Assembly (NCBI RefSeq): GCF_001429395.1
Contig: NZ_LMJT01000001.1
Location: forward strand, 189,335 to 253,334
DNA: 64,000 nt
Source of the DNA: Allobosea sp. Root381
GTDB taxonomy: Bacteria > Pseudomonadota > Alphaproteobacteria > Rhizobiales > Beijerinckiaceae
Reading direction: 5' to 3'
The notes under the pieces: generated by a model
Seen by the model: the letters and a program-made list of their open reading frames with translations, nothing else
Told to the model about the DNA's origin: nothing
Databases searched by the model: none
Made by a program: the position numbers and the translations under genes
Shown here: one piece after another, positions 26,307 to 34,855 of the stretch
How the letters are laid out: every line of letters begins with the position of its first letter
Numbering within the stretch: position 1 is the stretch's first letter

Positions 26307-28641
26307 TGCACGCAAGCGGCTGGACATCGAGACCGCCGCCGGCCCGGTCGGCGCGGCGCGCAGCCATGATTCCGCCGCCCGCCATGTCGCGGGCGAAGCG
26401 GTCTATATCGACGACATCGCTGCGCCCGAAGGCCTGCTGCATGCCTATCTTGGCCTCAGCGAAGTCGCGCATGGCCGTGTGCTTTCGCTGGATCTCGATC
26501 CCGTGCGGGCCGCTCCCGGTGTGATGGCCGTGCTGACCGCCGCCGACATTCCCGGCATCAACGACATCTCCTCGACGCATCGGCATGACGAGCCGGTCTT
26601 CGCGACGGACGCGATCCTGCATCACGGCCAGCCGCTCTTCGCCGTCGTAGCCGAGACGCGCGATGCGGCACGGCGCGCGGCGCTGCTGGCCGAGGCGCAA
26701 TACGAGGAAGCCCCCCCGCTGCTCGACGTCACTGCGGCGCGCGCTGCTGGCGGCGAGTTGATCACCGACCCGCTCAAGCTGGAGCGCGGCGACGTCACTG
26801 CCGCGCTCGCCGCCAGCCCGCGCCGGCTGAAGGGCTCGATGGAAATCGGCGGGCAGGACCATTTCTATCTCGAGGGGCAGATCGCGCTCGCCATCCCCGG
26901 CGAGGAGGAGGAGATGCAGGTCCTCTCCTCGACGCAGCATCCGAGTGAGGTGCAGCACATGGTGGCGCAGGTGCTCGGCGTCGGCTCGCATGCGGTAACG
27001 GTCGAGGTCCGGCGCATGGGCGGCGGCTTCGGCGGCAAGGAAACGCAGGCCAATCTGTTCGCCTGCGTAGCCGCGCTCTGCGCCCGCAAGCTGAAGCGTC
27101 CGGTGAAGCTCAGGCCGGACCGCGACGACGACATGATGGTTACCGGCAAGCGCCACGACTTCGTCGTCGATTACGAGATCGGCTTCGACGATGACGGCCA
27201 TATCCATGCGGTCGACGCGGTCTATGCGGCGCGCTGCGGCTGGAATGCCGATCTCTCCGGCCCGGTCACCGATCGCGCCCTGTTCCACATGGACAACTGC
27301 TATTTCTACCCGGCGGTGCGGGCCCGCTCCGAGCCGCTGCGCACCCATACCGTCTCGAACACCGCCTTTCGCGGATTCGGCGGGCCGCAGGGCATGGTCG
27401 GCGCCGAGCGCTTCATCGAGGAGGTCGCCTTCGCGACGGGGCTCGATCCGCTCGAGGTGCGGCGACGCAATCTCTATGGCGAGGCCGGCCGCGACGTCAC
27501 GCCCTATCACCAGACCGTGGAGGACAATATCGCCGTCGAGGTAATCGCGCGGCTGGAGCAGGCTTGCGACTATCGCGCGCGGCAAGCCGCGATCCGACAG
27601 GCCAATGTGGAAAGCCCGATCATCAAGCGCGGCATCGCGCTGACGCCGGTGAAGTTCGGCATCTCCTTCACCGCGACCTGGTACAATCAGGCCGGCGCGC
27701 TGGTGCATGTTTATACGGACGGCACGGTGATGCTGAACCATGGCGGCACCGAAATGGGCCAGGGCCTGCACACCAAGGTCGCGCAGGTCGCGGCTCAGGC
27801 CTTCGGCATCGGGCTCGACCAGGTCAAGATCACCGCCACCACCACCGGAAAGGTGCCGAACACTTCCGCGACGGCCGCCTCCTCGGGCTCGGACCTCAAC
27901 GGCATGGCGGCGCTCGACGCCTGCGAGACGATCAAGGCGAGGCTCGTCGCCTTCGCCGCGCGGCAATGGCAGGAGCGCCCGGAGGACATCGCCTTCCGGC
28001 AGGGCTTCGTGCAAATCGGCGCACGCGAGATCGCCTTCGCGGAGCTGGTGAAAGCCGCCTATATGGGCCGCGTCCAGCTTTCGGCGACGGGCTTCTACGC
28101 GACGCCAAAAATCCACTGGGACCGCAAGGCCGGGCGCGGCCATCCGTTCTACTATTTCGCTTATGGCGCTGCTGCCGCCGAGGTCGCGATCGACACGCTG
28201 ACCGGCGAATACAAGATCGAACGGGTCGATATACTGCATGATTGCGGCACTTCGCTGAACCCGGCGATCGACCGGGGTCAGATCGAGGGCGGCTTCATCC
28301 AGGGCATGGGCTGGCTGACCACCGAGGAACTGGTCTGGGACGAGAAGGGCCGGCTGCGGACCCATGCGCCCTCGACCTACAAGATCCCGGTCGCCTCCGA
28401 CCGGCCGCGCATCTTCAACGTCACCTTGCTGCAGGACGCGCCCAATCGCGAGGCGACGATCCATCGTTCCAAGGCGGTCGGGGAGCCGCCGCTGATGCTG
28501 GCGATTTCCGTCTTGCACGCCCTGTCCGATGCGGTGGCGAGCGTCGGCGGACATCGGGTCTGCCCCCGCCTCGACGCCCCCGCGACCCCGGAGCGGGTGC
28601 TGGTGGCGGTCGAGCGGGTGCGGAAGGAGGCGGGGAGATGA
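26299..28641 (+). CDS. xdhB: Xanthine dehydrogenase molybdenum-binding subunit
   Basis: A 780-residue large subunit that oxidises hypoxanthine and xanthine to urate at the Moco site. Motifs: RRMGGGFGGKETQ (pterin contact), the substrate-binding Arg in NTAFRGFGGPQGM, NHGGTEMGQGLHTK, and the catalytic Glu in SKAVGEPPLMLAI. It begins with an ATG overlapping xdhA by 8 bp. Together with xdhA and xdhC it forms a complete bacterial-type XDH set, divergent from guanine deaminase. A palindromic repeat pair separates it from xdhC. Confidence 0.96.
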   Translation: MADARKRLDIETAAGPVGAARSHDSAARHVAGEAVYIDDIAAPEGLLHAYLGLSEVAHGRVLSLDLDPVRAAPGVMAVLTAADIPGINDISSTHRHDEPVFATDAILHHGQPLFAVVAETRDAARRAALLAEAQYEEAPPLLDVTAARAAGGELITDPLKLERGDVTAALAASPRRLKGSMEIGGQDHFYLEGQIALAIPGEEEEMQVLSSTQHPSEVQHMVAQVLGVGSHAVTVEVRRMGGGFGGKETQANLFACVAALCARKLKRPVKLRPDRDDDMMVTGKRHDFVVDYEIGFDDDGHIHAVDAVYAARCGWNADLSGPVTDRALFHMDNCYFYPAVRARSEPLRTHTVSNTAFRGFGGPQGMVGAERFIEEVAFATGLDPLEVRRRNLYGEAGRDVTPYHQTVEDNIAVEVIARLEQACDYRARQAAIRQANVESPIIKRGIALTPVKFGISFTATWYNQAGALVHVYTDGTVMLNHGGTEMGQGLHTKVAQVAAQAFGIGLDQVKITATTTGKVPNTSATAASSGSDLNGMAALDACETIKARLVAFAARQWQERPEDIAFRQGFVQIGAREIAFAELVKAAYMGRVQLSATGFYATPKIHWDRKAGRGHPFYYFAYGAAAAEVAIDTLTGEYKIERVDILHDCGTSLNPAIDRGQIEGGFIQGMGWLTTEELVWDEKGRLRTHAPSTYKIPVASDRPRIFNVTLLQDAPNREATIHRSKAVGEPPLMLAISVLHALSDAVASVGGHRVCPRLDAPATPERVLVAVERVRKEAGR

Positions 28642-28685
28642 TTGGCTGCCCCAGCACATTCTTCCCCCGAACAGGGCGCGGGGAA

Positions 28686-28831
28686 CCCTCTCCCGTAGGG
28701 AGAGGGCAGGGTGAGGGGTCGGCCGTTCGACGATTTGGGCGAGGCCTGGCCGACGCTTCGCTGAAAGGCATGCGCGCCGCTGGTCCAGGGGCCGACACAT
28801 CACCCCTGCCCCTCTCCTTACAGGAGAGGGG
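28686..28831. repeat. Inverted pair of family D palindromes (REPIN-like) between xdhB and xdhC
   Basis: Left unit: perfect stem CCCTCTCCC/GGGAGAGGG (28686-28694, 28698-28706, loop GTA) followed by CAGGGTGAGGGG. Right unit: perfect stem CCCCTCTCC/GGAGAGGGG (28809-28817, 28823-28831), preceded by CACCCCTGC. The two units are inverted copies of one another about 100 bp apart, the layout of REP doublets. No RAYT transposase is in the window. Confidence 0.8.
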
Positions 28832-28870
28832 TTCCGCGCGCTCTGGGGGGAGAAGCCGCGGGAGGTGGCC

Positions 28871-29713
28871 ATGAGCCTCGCCCCCTTCCTCGAAACGCAC
28901 CGGCACGAGGGCGTCATCCTCGTCCGCATCGAGACGGCGCAAGGCTCCACGCCGCGGGAGACCGGCGCCTGTATGGCCGTAACCTCCAGAGCGACCGCCG
29001 GCACCATCGGCGGCGGGCAACTCGAGTTCCACTGCATCGACGTCGCCCGCGAGATGCTGGCTGGGCGCGCGAGGGAGCGTGCGCTCGATATTCCGCTCGG
29101 CCCGCAGATGGGCCAGTGCTGCGGGGGGCGCGTCGCCATCTCGCTCCGTCGCGCCACCGCCGCCGATCTCTCGATGATCGCGGCGCGGGAGAAAGCCGTG
29201 GCCGCGGCGCGACCCGTCGTCATGATCTTCGGTGCCGGCCATACGGGCCGCGCCCTCGCGCAGGCGCTGGCCGCCCTGCCCTTCGCGGTCAGCCTGATCG
29301 ACGACCGCGACGATGTGCTTGCTGGCTTGCCGGCCGGCATCACATGCATCCGCATGGCCGATCCGGTCGAGGCGGTGGACGCCGCACCGTCTTCCGCTGC
29401 CTTCGTCGTCCTCTCCCACAGCCACGCGCTCGACTACCGCCTTGCCGAGGCGGCGCTGGCACGGGGCGATGCGGCTTACGTCGGAATGATCGGCTCCGCC
29501 ACCAAGCGCGCCCGTTTCGAGAGCGCTTACCTGCGCGCCGGCGGCCGCACGGAGACGCTGGAGCGCCTAACCTGCCCGATCGGCGGTTCCGATGTGGACG
29601 ACAAGCGCCCCGAGGTGATCGCGGCCTTGACGGCAGCCGAGCTGGTGCGTTGCTTGCTTGTAATCCGGCAGCGGACAAAGTCGAGACGGACCCGAGATGA
29701 ACCAGCCGCATGA
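28871..29713 (+). CDS. xdhC: XdhC, molybdenum cofactor maturation chaperone for xanthine dehydrogenase
   Basis: A 280-residue protein that binds sulfurated Moco and inserts it into XdhB. The N-terminal XdhC/CoxI part contains IETAQGSTPRETGACMAV and GTIGGGQLEFHCID, plus the conserved Cys-Cys in QMGQCCGGRV. The C-terminal Rossmann-like domain has VMIFGAGHTGRALAQAL and VGMIGSATKRARF. ATG 28871 is chosen because GGGAGG sits 5 nt upstream; the in-frame GTG at 28865 overlaps that site. Its 3' end overlaps the following ABC ATPase by 17 bp, linking xanthine oxidation to the nucleoside transporter. Confidence 0.94.
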   Translation: MSLAPFLETHRHEGVILVRIETAQGSTPRETGACMAVTSRATAGTIGGGQLEFHCIDVAREMLAGRARERALDIPLGPQMGQCCGGRVAISLRRATAADLSMIAAREKAVAAARPVVMIFGAGHTGRALAQALAALPFAVSLIDDRDDVLAGLPAGITCIRMADPVEAVDAAPSSAAFVVLSHSHALDYRLAEAALARGDAAYVGMIGSATKRARFESAYLRAGGRTETLERLTCPIGGSDVDDKRPEVIAALTAAELVRCLLVIRQRTKSRRTRDEPAA

Positions 29714-31256
29714 GCAGAAGGTGCCGCCGCGGCTGGCGCTCGCCCATATCTCGAAGAGCTTTCCCGGCGTGAAGGCCAATGACGACGTCAGCCTGAGCGT
29801 CGGGCGCGGCGAGATCCACGCCCTGCTCGGCGAGAACGGCGCCGGCAAGTCGACACTCGTCAAGATCCTCTACGGCGTCCAGCAGGCCGATGAGGGCTCG
29901 ATCGCCTGGGACGGCGAGATTGTCTCGATCCCCTCCCCGAAAGCCGCGCGGCAACTCGGCATCGGCATGGTATTCCAGCACTTCTCGCTGTTCGACGCGA
30001 TGACGGTGATCGAGAACATCGCGCTCGGCCTCGACGAAGCCGTGGACCGTGACGTGCTGAAGGCCCGCGTCGCCGCAATCCTGGACAGCTATTCGCTGCC
30101 GCTCGATCCCGAGCGCGAGGTTCATACGCTTTCGGTCGGCGAGCGCCAGCGCATCGAAATCGTGCGCTGCCTGCTGCAGAAGCCAAAACTCCTGATCATG
30201 GACGAGCCGACCTCGGTGCTGACGCCGCAGGAGGTCGAGAAGCTGTTCGGCACCTTGCGCCAGATCGCCGCCGAGGGCTGCGCCATCCTCTACATCTCGC
30301 ACAAGCTCGACGAGATCAAAGCGCTCTGCGAGACCGCGACGATCCTGCGCGGCGGCCGGGTCGTCGCGAGCTGCGATCCGCGAACTGAGACCACGCGACG
30401 CATGGCCGAGCTGATGATCGGCGCGGAACTGCGCCAGCTTGAGCGCGCGGCGGGCGACCGGGCAGGAGCGGCACGCCTCGCCGTCGCCGGCCTTTCGCTG
30501 CCCGGCGAGCCGCCCTTCGGCACCGATCTCGAAGGATTGTCCTTCGAAGCGCGCGCCGGCGAGATCCTCGGCATCGCAGGCGTCGCCGGCAACGGCCAGT
30601 CGGAGCTGCTGACGGCCCTCTCAGGCGAGCGGCTGGCGGAGCGGTCGGAGGCGATCCTGCTCGACGGCAAACCAGTCGGGCAGCTCGGCGCAGGCCCGCG
30701 CCGGGCGCTCGGCCTCGCCTGCGTGCCAGAGGAGCGCAACGGCCATGCCGCGGTGCCGGATTTTTCCCTCGCCGAGAACACCGTGCTGACCGCGCGCCAC
30801 CGCCTGCCGCTGGCGCCACTCGGCGTGATCAGCGGCCGCGACGTGCTGCGCTTCACCGACGCCATCATCAAGCGCTTCGACGTCCGCACCACGAGCCCAG
30901 CCGCGCCGGCTCAGTCCCTCTCCGGCGGCAACCTGCAGAAATTCATCATGGGCCGCGAAATCGGCCAGGAGCCGGGCGTGCTCGTCGTCTGCCAGCCGAC
31001 CTGGGGCGTCGATGCGGGCGCGGCCGCGGCGATCCGGCAGGAGCTGGTCGACCTCGCCGCCAAGGGCTCGGCCGTCGTCGTGATCTCGCAGGATCTCGAC
31101 GAGCTGCTCGAGCTTTCCGACCGGCTCTGCATCATCAATGAGGGACGCCTCTCGCCGCCGCGCGCAGTGGCAAGCTACGGCATCGACGAGATCGGGCTGA
31201 TGATGGGCGGCATCCATGGCGAAGCCGGCCCGGCTGCGGGAGCCGCCCATGCTTGA
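29697..31256 (+). CDS. BMP-type (nucleoside/purine) ABC transporter ATP-binding protein
   Basis: A 519-residue ATPase with two ABC modules, typical of YufO/NupA-like and sugar importers. Module 1: Walker A GENGAGKST, signature LSVGERQRIEIV, Walker B LLIMDEPTSVLTP. Module 2 has a degenerate Walker A (GVAGNGQSE), signature LSGGNLQKFIMGRE and Walker B-like VLVVCQPTWGVD. It starts inside the end of xdhC (17-bp overlap) and its own end overlaps the permease start by 8 bp. With the BMP-family binding protein downstream this predicts uptake of purine nucleosides or bases feeding guaD and xdhABC. Confidence 0.92.
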   Translation: MNQPHEQKVPPRLALAHISKSFPGVKANDDVSLSVGRGEIHALLGENGAGKSTLVKILYGVQQADEGSIAWDGEIVSIPSPKAARQLGIGMVFQHFSLFDAMTVIENIALGLDEAVDRDVLKARVAAILDSYSLPLDPEREVHTLSVGERQRIEIVRCLLQKPKLLIMDEPTSVLTPQEVEKLFGTLRQIAAEGCAILYISHKLDEIKALCETATILRGGRVVASCDPRTETTRRMAELMIGAELRQLERAAGDRAGAARLAVAGLSLPGEPPFGTDLEGLSFEARAGEILGIAGVAGNGQSELLTALSGERLAERSEAILLDGKPVGQLGAGPRRALGLACVPEERNGHAAVPDFSLAENTVLTARHRLPLAPLGVISGRDVLRFTDAIIKRFDVRTTSPAAPAQSLSGGNLQKFIMGREIGQEPGVLVVCQPTWGVDAGAAAAIRQELVDLAAKGSAVVVISQDLDELLELSDRLCIINEGRLSPPRAVASYGIDEIGLMMGGIHGEAGPAAGAAHA

Positions 31257-32313
31257 ATGGCGCCGGCGCCGCGAGCCCTCTTCCGCGATGCTCTGGCTCA
31301 GCCCGGTGATCGCCATTGCGCTGACCATGCTGCTCGGCATGATCGTCTTCACCGCCATGGGCTATGACGGCTTCCACGGCGTCGAGAGCATCTTCCTCAG
31401 GCCGTTCCTGGAGCCGCAACGCTGGGCCGATCTCGGGGTGAAGGCCGCGCCGCTGGTGATGATCGCGCTCGGCCTCGCCATCGGCTTCCGCGCCAATGTC
31501 TGGAACATTGGTGCCGAGGGGCAGTACATCATGGGGGCGATCGCCGGCACCGGCGTCGCGCTCGCGACCTATGAGATGACCGGCTGGTGGATCCTGCCCG
31601 CCATGGCGCTGGCCGGCGTCCTCGGCGGCATGGCCTGGGCCGCGATCCCGGCCCTGCTACGCGTGCGGCTCCAGGTCAGCGAGATCCTGACCAGCCTGAT
31701 GCTGACCTATGTCGCGGTGCAGGTGCTGTATTTCCTCGTCCGCGGACCGTGGAAGGACCCGGACGGCTTCAATTTCCCGCAGACGCGGATGTTCACCGCC
31801 GACCAGACCTTGCCAGCTATGATGGAGGGCTCGCTCGTCCATCTCGGCATCCCCGTGGCGCTGCTGATCGCCCTCGTCGCCTGGCTGGTCCTGGAGCGGA
31901 CGACCGCGGGCTACGCCGTCAAGGTCGTCGGCCTCGCGCCGGCCGCGGCGCGCCATGGCGGCTTTAGCGCCGGGACGGTGACCTGGGCGACGCTGCTCGC
32001 GAGCGGCGGGCTCGCCGGCCTCGCCGGCCTTTTCGAGGCCGCAGGCCCGTTCGGCCAGCTGACGCCGCAGTTTCCGGTCGGCTACGGCTTCACCGCGATC
32101 ATCGTCGCCTTCCTCGGCCGGCTGCACCCGCTCGGCATCGTGCTCGGCGGCATCGTGCTGGCAGCGACCTATGTCGGCGGCGAGATCGCGCAATCGACCG
32201 TCCGGCTGCCGCAGGCCGCGACCGGCATGTTCCAGGCCCTGCTGCTGTTCATGCTGCTCGCGACCGACGTGCTGGTGAAGTACCGCATCGTCTGGAAGGC
32301 GCGCGCGGCATGA
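31249..32313 (+). CDS. BMP-type ABC transporter permease 1 (YufP-like)
   Basis: A 354-residue inner-membrane permease of the branched-chain/ribose-like permease superfamily, with about 8-10 hydrophobic segments. Characteristic stretches are GFRANVWNIGAEGQYIMGAI, LRVRLQVSEILTSLMLTYVA and FPVGYGFTAIIVAFLGRLHP, all seen in nucleoside transporter permeases of the YufP type. ATG 31249 overlaps the ATPase stop by 8 bp; an in-frame start at 31216 lies deeper in the ATPase gene and is unlikely. A nested palindromic repeat follows before permease 2. Confidence 0.92.
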   Translation: MLEWRRRREPSSAMLWLSPVIAIALTMLLGMIVFTAMGYDGFHGVESIFLRPFLEPQRWADLGVKAAPLVMIALGLAIGFRANVWNIGAEGQYIMGAIAGTGVALATYEMTGWWILPAMALAGVLGGMAWAAIPALLRVRLQVSEILTSLMLTYVAVQVLYFLVRGPWKDPDGFNFPQTRMFTADQTLPAMMEGSLVHLGIPVALLIALVAWLVLERTTAGYAVKVVGLAPAAARHGGFSAGTVTWATLLASGGLAGLAGLFEAAGPFGQLTPQFPVGYGFTAIIVAFLGRLHPLGIVLGGIVLAATYVGGEIAQSTVRLPQAATGMFQALLLFMLLATDVLVKYRIVWKARAA

Positions 32314-32337
32314 GAGCACGTTCGATTGCCCAGCCTT

Positions 32338-32557
32338 GTCATTCCGGGGCGCTGCGCAGCGGCGAACCCGGACCCCACGACCGGGCGGAACGGAAAACCC
32401 GTCATGGTCGGGCTTGTCCCGACCATCCACGCCTCCTCCTGAGCAGTTCGGTGTTCAAGACGTGGATTCTCGCCACAAGGGCGAGAATGACGCAGGAGCA
32501 ATGGGCTCCCCCAGTCGTGGCTTCCGGGTTCTTCGCTTCGCGAAGCCCCGGAATGGC
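32338..32557. repeat. Nested palindromic repeat: family B element inside a family A element
   Basis: The outer arms are a family A pair: GTCATTCCGGGGCGCTGC... (from 32338 to about 32382) and ...GCGAAGCCCCGGAATGGC (to 32557). The centre (32401-32491) is a complete GTCATGGTCGGG...GCGAGAATGAC element. The whole forms one long imperfect palindrome within the ABC operon and ends 12 bp before the ATG of permease 2. Confidence 0.8.
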
Positions 32558-32569
32558 AGGGGGCGCCCC

Positions 32570-33493
32570 ATGACCCCCGAGATGCTCGTCTCGATCTTCA
32601 TGACGCTCGTCGCCGCCTCGACGCCGCTGCTGCTGGCGGCGCTGGGCGAACTCGTCGTCGAGAAGTCCGGCGTTCTCAATCTCGGCGTCGAGGGCATGAT
32701 GCTGTGCGGCGCGGTCGCGGGCTTCGCGGTTGCCTTCAGCAGCGGCAGCGTCGGGCTGGGCCTCCTCGCCGCGATCGCCGCCGGGGTGGCGACGGCGATG
32801 ATCTTCGCCGTGCTGACGCTGTCGCTCACCGCCAACCAGGTCGCGACGGGCCTTGCTCTGACGATCTTCGGCATCGGGACCTCCTCGCTGATCGGCGCCG
32901 GCTTCGTCGGCCGCACCATCGAGCGGCTCGGCCCGGTGTTTCCGGCAGGGCTTTCGGAGCATCCTCTCCTGAAGGCGATCTTCGGACACGACATCGTCGT
33001 TTATCTGTCGCTCGCGCTGGTGCTCGCCGTCAGCCTGTTCCTGCGGCGCAGCCGTCCCGGCCTGATCCTGCGCGCGGTCGGCGAGAATGCGGCTTCGGCC
33101 CATGCGATCGGCTATCCGGTGCTCGCCATCCGCTATGCCGCGGTCGCCTTCGGCGGGGCGCTCGCCGGGCTCGGCGGGGCCTATTTCTCGCTGGCGCTGA
33201 CGCCGATGTGGGCCGACAGGCTCACCGCCGGGCGCGGCTGGATCGCGCTCGCCCTCGTCGTCTTCGCCGCTTGGCGGCCCGGGCGGCTGCTGCTCGGCGC
33301 CTATCTCTTCGGTGCCGTGATGACACTGGAACTTCAGGCCAAGGCCGCCGGCGTGACCTGGCTCGCGCCCGAGTTCCTGGCGATGACCCCCTACCTTGCG
33401 ACGATTGCGGTTCTGACCATGATGTCGCTAGGACGAAGGACCGGCCGGCCCGATGCGCCTGCCTGCCTCGGCAAACCCTTCTCGGCGTCCTGA
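32570..33493 (+). CDS. BMP-type ABC transporter permease 2 (YufQ-like)
   Basis: A 307-residue inner-membrane permease. Family features are ALGELVVEKSGVLNLGVEGM, TANQVATGLALTIFGIG, the SRPGLILRAVGENAASAHAIGY stretch and GAYFSLALTPMWADRLTAGR. The start ATG 32570 begins the usual MTPEMLVSIFM N-terminus; longer in-frame starts (32336) would translate through a palindromic repeat and are rejected. The short gap between the repeat and the start is G-rich (CAGGGGGCGCCCC), providing a weak ribosome binding site. Confidence 0.92.
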   Translation: MTPEMLVSIFMTLVAASTPLLLAALGELVVEKSGVLNLGVEGMMLCGAVAGFAVAFSSGSVGLGLLAAIAAGVATAMIFAVLTLSLTANQVATGLALTIFGIGTSSLIGAGFVGRTIERLGPVFPAGLSEHPLLKAIFGHDIVVYLSLALVLAVSLFLRRSRPGLILRAVGENAASAHAIGYPVLAIRYAAVAFGGALAGLGGAYFSLALTPMWADRLTAGRGWIALALVVFAAWRPGRLLLGAYLFGAVMTLELQAKAAGVTWLAPEFLAMTPYLATIAVLTMMSLGRRTGRPDAPACLGKPFSAS

Positions 33494-33523
33494 CGCCGGC
33501 CACGCAAGCGGGAGAGAGACGAC

Positions 33524-34606
33524 ATGACCTCCATCATCACGCGCCGCAGGTTCAATTTCGGCGCCGGTGCCGCGGCCGCCACACTGCCGCTGATCGGCAG
33601 CGGCGCGCGCGCCCAGGCGCCGCTGGGCGTCGGCTTCATCTATGTCGGCCCGGTCGGCGACCATGGCTGGAGCTGGACCCATGACCAGGGCCGGCTGGCG
33701 CTGGAGAAGGAATTCGGCGCCAAGGTCAAGACCAGCTTCATCGAGAACGTCGCCGAGGGCCCCGACGCCGCGCGCGCGCTGCGCCAGCTGGCGCAGGCGA
33801 ACAACCAGCTGATCTTCGCGACCTCCTTTGGCTTCATGAACTCGGCCGTGCAGGTCGCCAAGCAATTCCCGAAGCTCAAATTCGAGCATGCGACCGGCTA
33901 TCAGCGCGCCGAGAACCTCGCGACCTACAATGCCCGCTTCTATGAGGGCCGCGCCGTGATCGGCACCATCGCCGGGCACATGTCGAAATCGGGCCAGGCC
34001 GGCTACATCGCCTCCTTCCCGATCCCGGAAGTGGTGATGGGCATCAACGCCTTCACGCTGGCCGCCCGCAAGGTGAACCCCAACTTCAAGACCAAGGTGA
34101 TCTGGGCCTCGACCTGGTACGATCCGGCCAAGGAGGCCGACGCGGCCAAGGCGCTGATCGACCAGGGGGCGGACGTGATCACCCAGCACACCGACAGCCC
34201 CGCCGCTCTGCAGGCGGCCGAGCAGCGCGGCGTCTTCGCCTTCGGGCAGGCCTCCGACATGAAGGCCTTCGCGCCCAAGGCGCATCTGACCGCGATCGTC
34301 GACGACTGGTCGGGTTACTACATCAAGCGCGTCAAGGAGGTCATGGACGGCAGCTGGAAGTCCGGCGACGTCTGGGGCGGCATCAAGGACGGTATGGTCA
34401 AGATCGCGCCCTACAACGACGCGGTGACGCCGGCGGCCCGCGCCGCGGCCGACGAGGTCCAGAAGGGCATTGTGGCCGGCACGCTCCACCCCTTCACCGG
34501 CGAACTCAAGGACCAGAAGGGCGTGGTGCGCCTCAAGGCCGGGGAGACGGCTTCCGACGAGATGCTGTCCAAGATGGACTGGTATGTGGATGGCGTGCAG
34601 GCCTGA
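33524..34606 (+). CDS. BMP-family ABC transporter substrate-binding protein
   Basis: A 360-residue periplasmic binding protein of the basic membrane protein (PnrA/BmpA) family, whose characterised members bind purine nucleosides. The N-terminus has a Tat-like signal (ITRRRFNFGAGAAAATLPLI, Arg at residues 7-9). Mature features: VGFIYVGPVGDHGWSWTHDQ, FATSFGFMNSAVQVAKQFP, ADVITQHTDSPAALQAAEQR. Last gene of the ATPase-permease-permease-binding protein operon that begins in the xdhC end. It is followed by a palindromic repeat (34619-34709). Confidence 0.92.
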   Translation: MTSIITRRRFNFGAGAAAATLPLIGSGARAQAPLGVGFIYVGPVGDHGWSWTHDQGRLALEKEFGAKVKTSFIENVAEGPDAARALRQLAQANNQLIFATSFGFMNSAVQVAKQFPKLKFEHATGYQRAENLATYNARFYEGRAVIGTIAGHMSKSGQAGYIASFPIPEVVMGINAFTLAARKVNPNFKTKVIWASTWYDPAKEADAAKALIDQGADVITQHTDSPAALQAAEQRGVFAFGQASDMKAFAPKAHLTAIVDDWSGYYIKRVKEVMDGSWKSGDVWGGIKDGMVKIAPYNDAVTPAARAAADEVQKGIVAGTLHPFTGELKDQKGVVRLKAGETASDEMLSKMDWYVDGVQA

Positions 34607-34618
34607 GGTCGCAAGAGC

Positions 34619-34709
34619 GTCATGGTCGGGCTTGACCCGACCATCTCGGATCCAGTGCCTTCCGGTCAGGAGATTCTCGGGTCTGCGCTTCGCTACGCCC
34701 GAGAATGAC
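34619..34709. repeat. Palindromic repeat, family B, after the BMP gene
   Basis: Starts GTCATGGTCGGGCTTGACCC (hairpin to GACCAT) and ends with the hairpin ATTCTCGGG...CCCGAGAAT plus GAC. It directly follows a solute-binding-protein gene by 12 bp, as do the copies at 36049 and 60600. Confidence 0.8.
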
Positions 34710-34753
34710 GCGCTTTTCTCGACGTCTCGTATTCTCGCAAAGCCCCTTGCAGA

Positions 34754-34771
34754 TATTTTAAGCTTGAAACA
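34754..34771. promoter_or_regulatory. Putative MarR-type operator upstream of the Liv-type ABC operon
   Basis: TATTTTAAGCTTGAAACA matches 16 of 18 positions of the perfect palindrome TATTTCAAGCTTGAAATA found at 41886-41903 before the flavin monooxygenase. It lies about 85 bp before the first gene of the transporter operon. Such AT-rich TTCAAGCTTGAA dyads are typical of MarR-family sites; no MarR gene is in the window. Confidence 0.6.
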
Positions 34772-34855
34772 ATATGCCCCATCGCGCGGTCAAGGAGGTC
34801 GAGGGGACCCCTGCCGCGCCGTCGCTTTCTCGCTCGTCCCGGGAGGACAACCGAC

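Noticed and set aside
26170-29355. A 1061-codon open frame antisense to xdhB/xdhC
   Set aside because: The plus strand encodes a full set of recognisable XDH motifs; the minus-strand translation is Arg/Gly/Ala-rich and matches nothing.
32336-32569. N-terminal extension of permease 2 through the palindromic repeat
   Set aside because: The added residues are the translation of the repeat; the family start MTPEMLVS at 32570 fits homologues.
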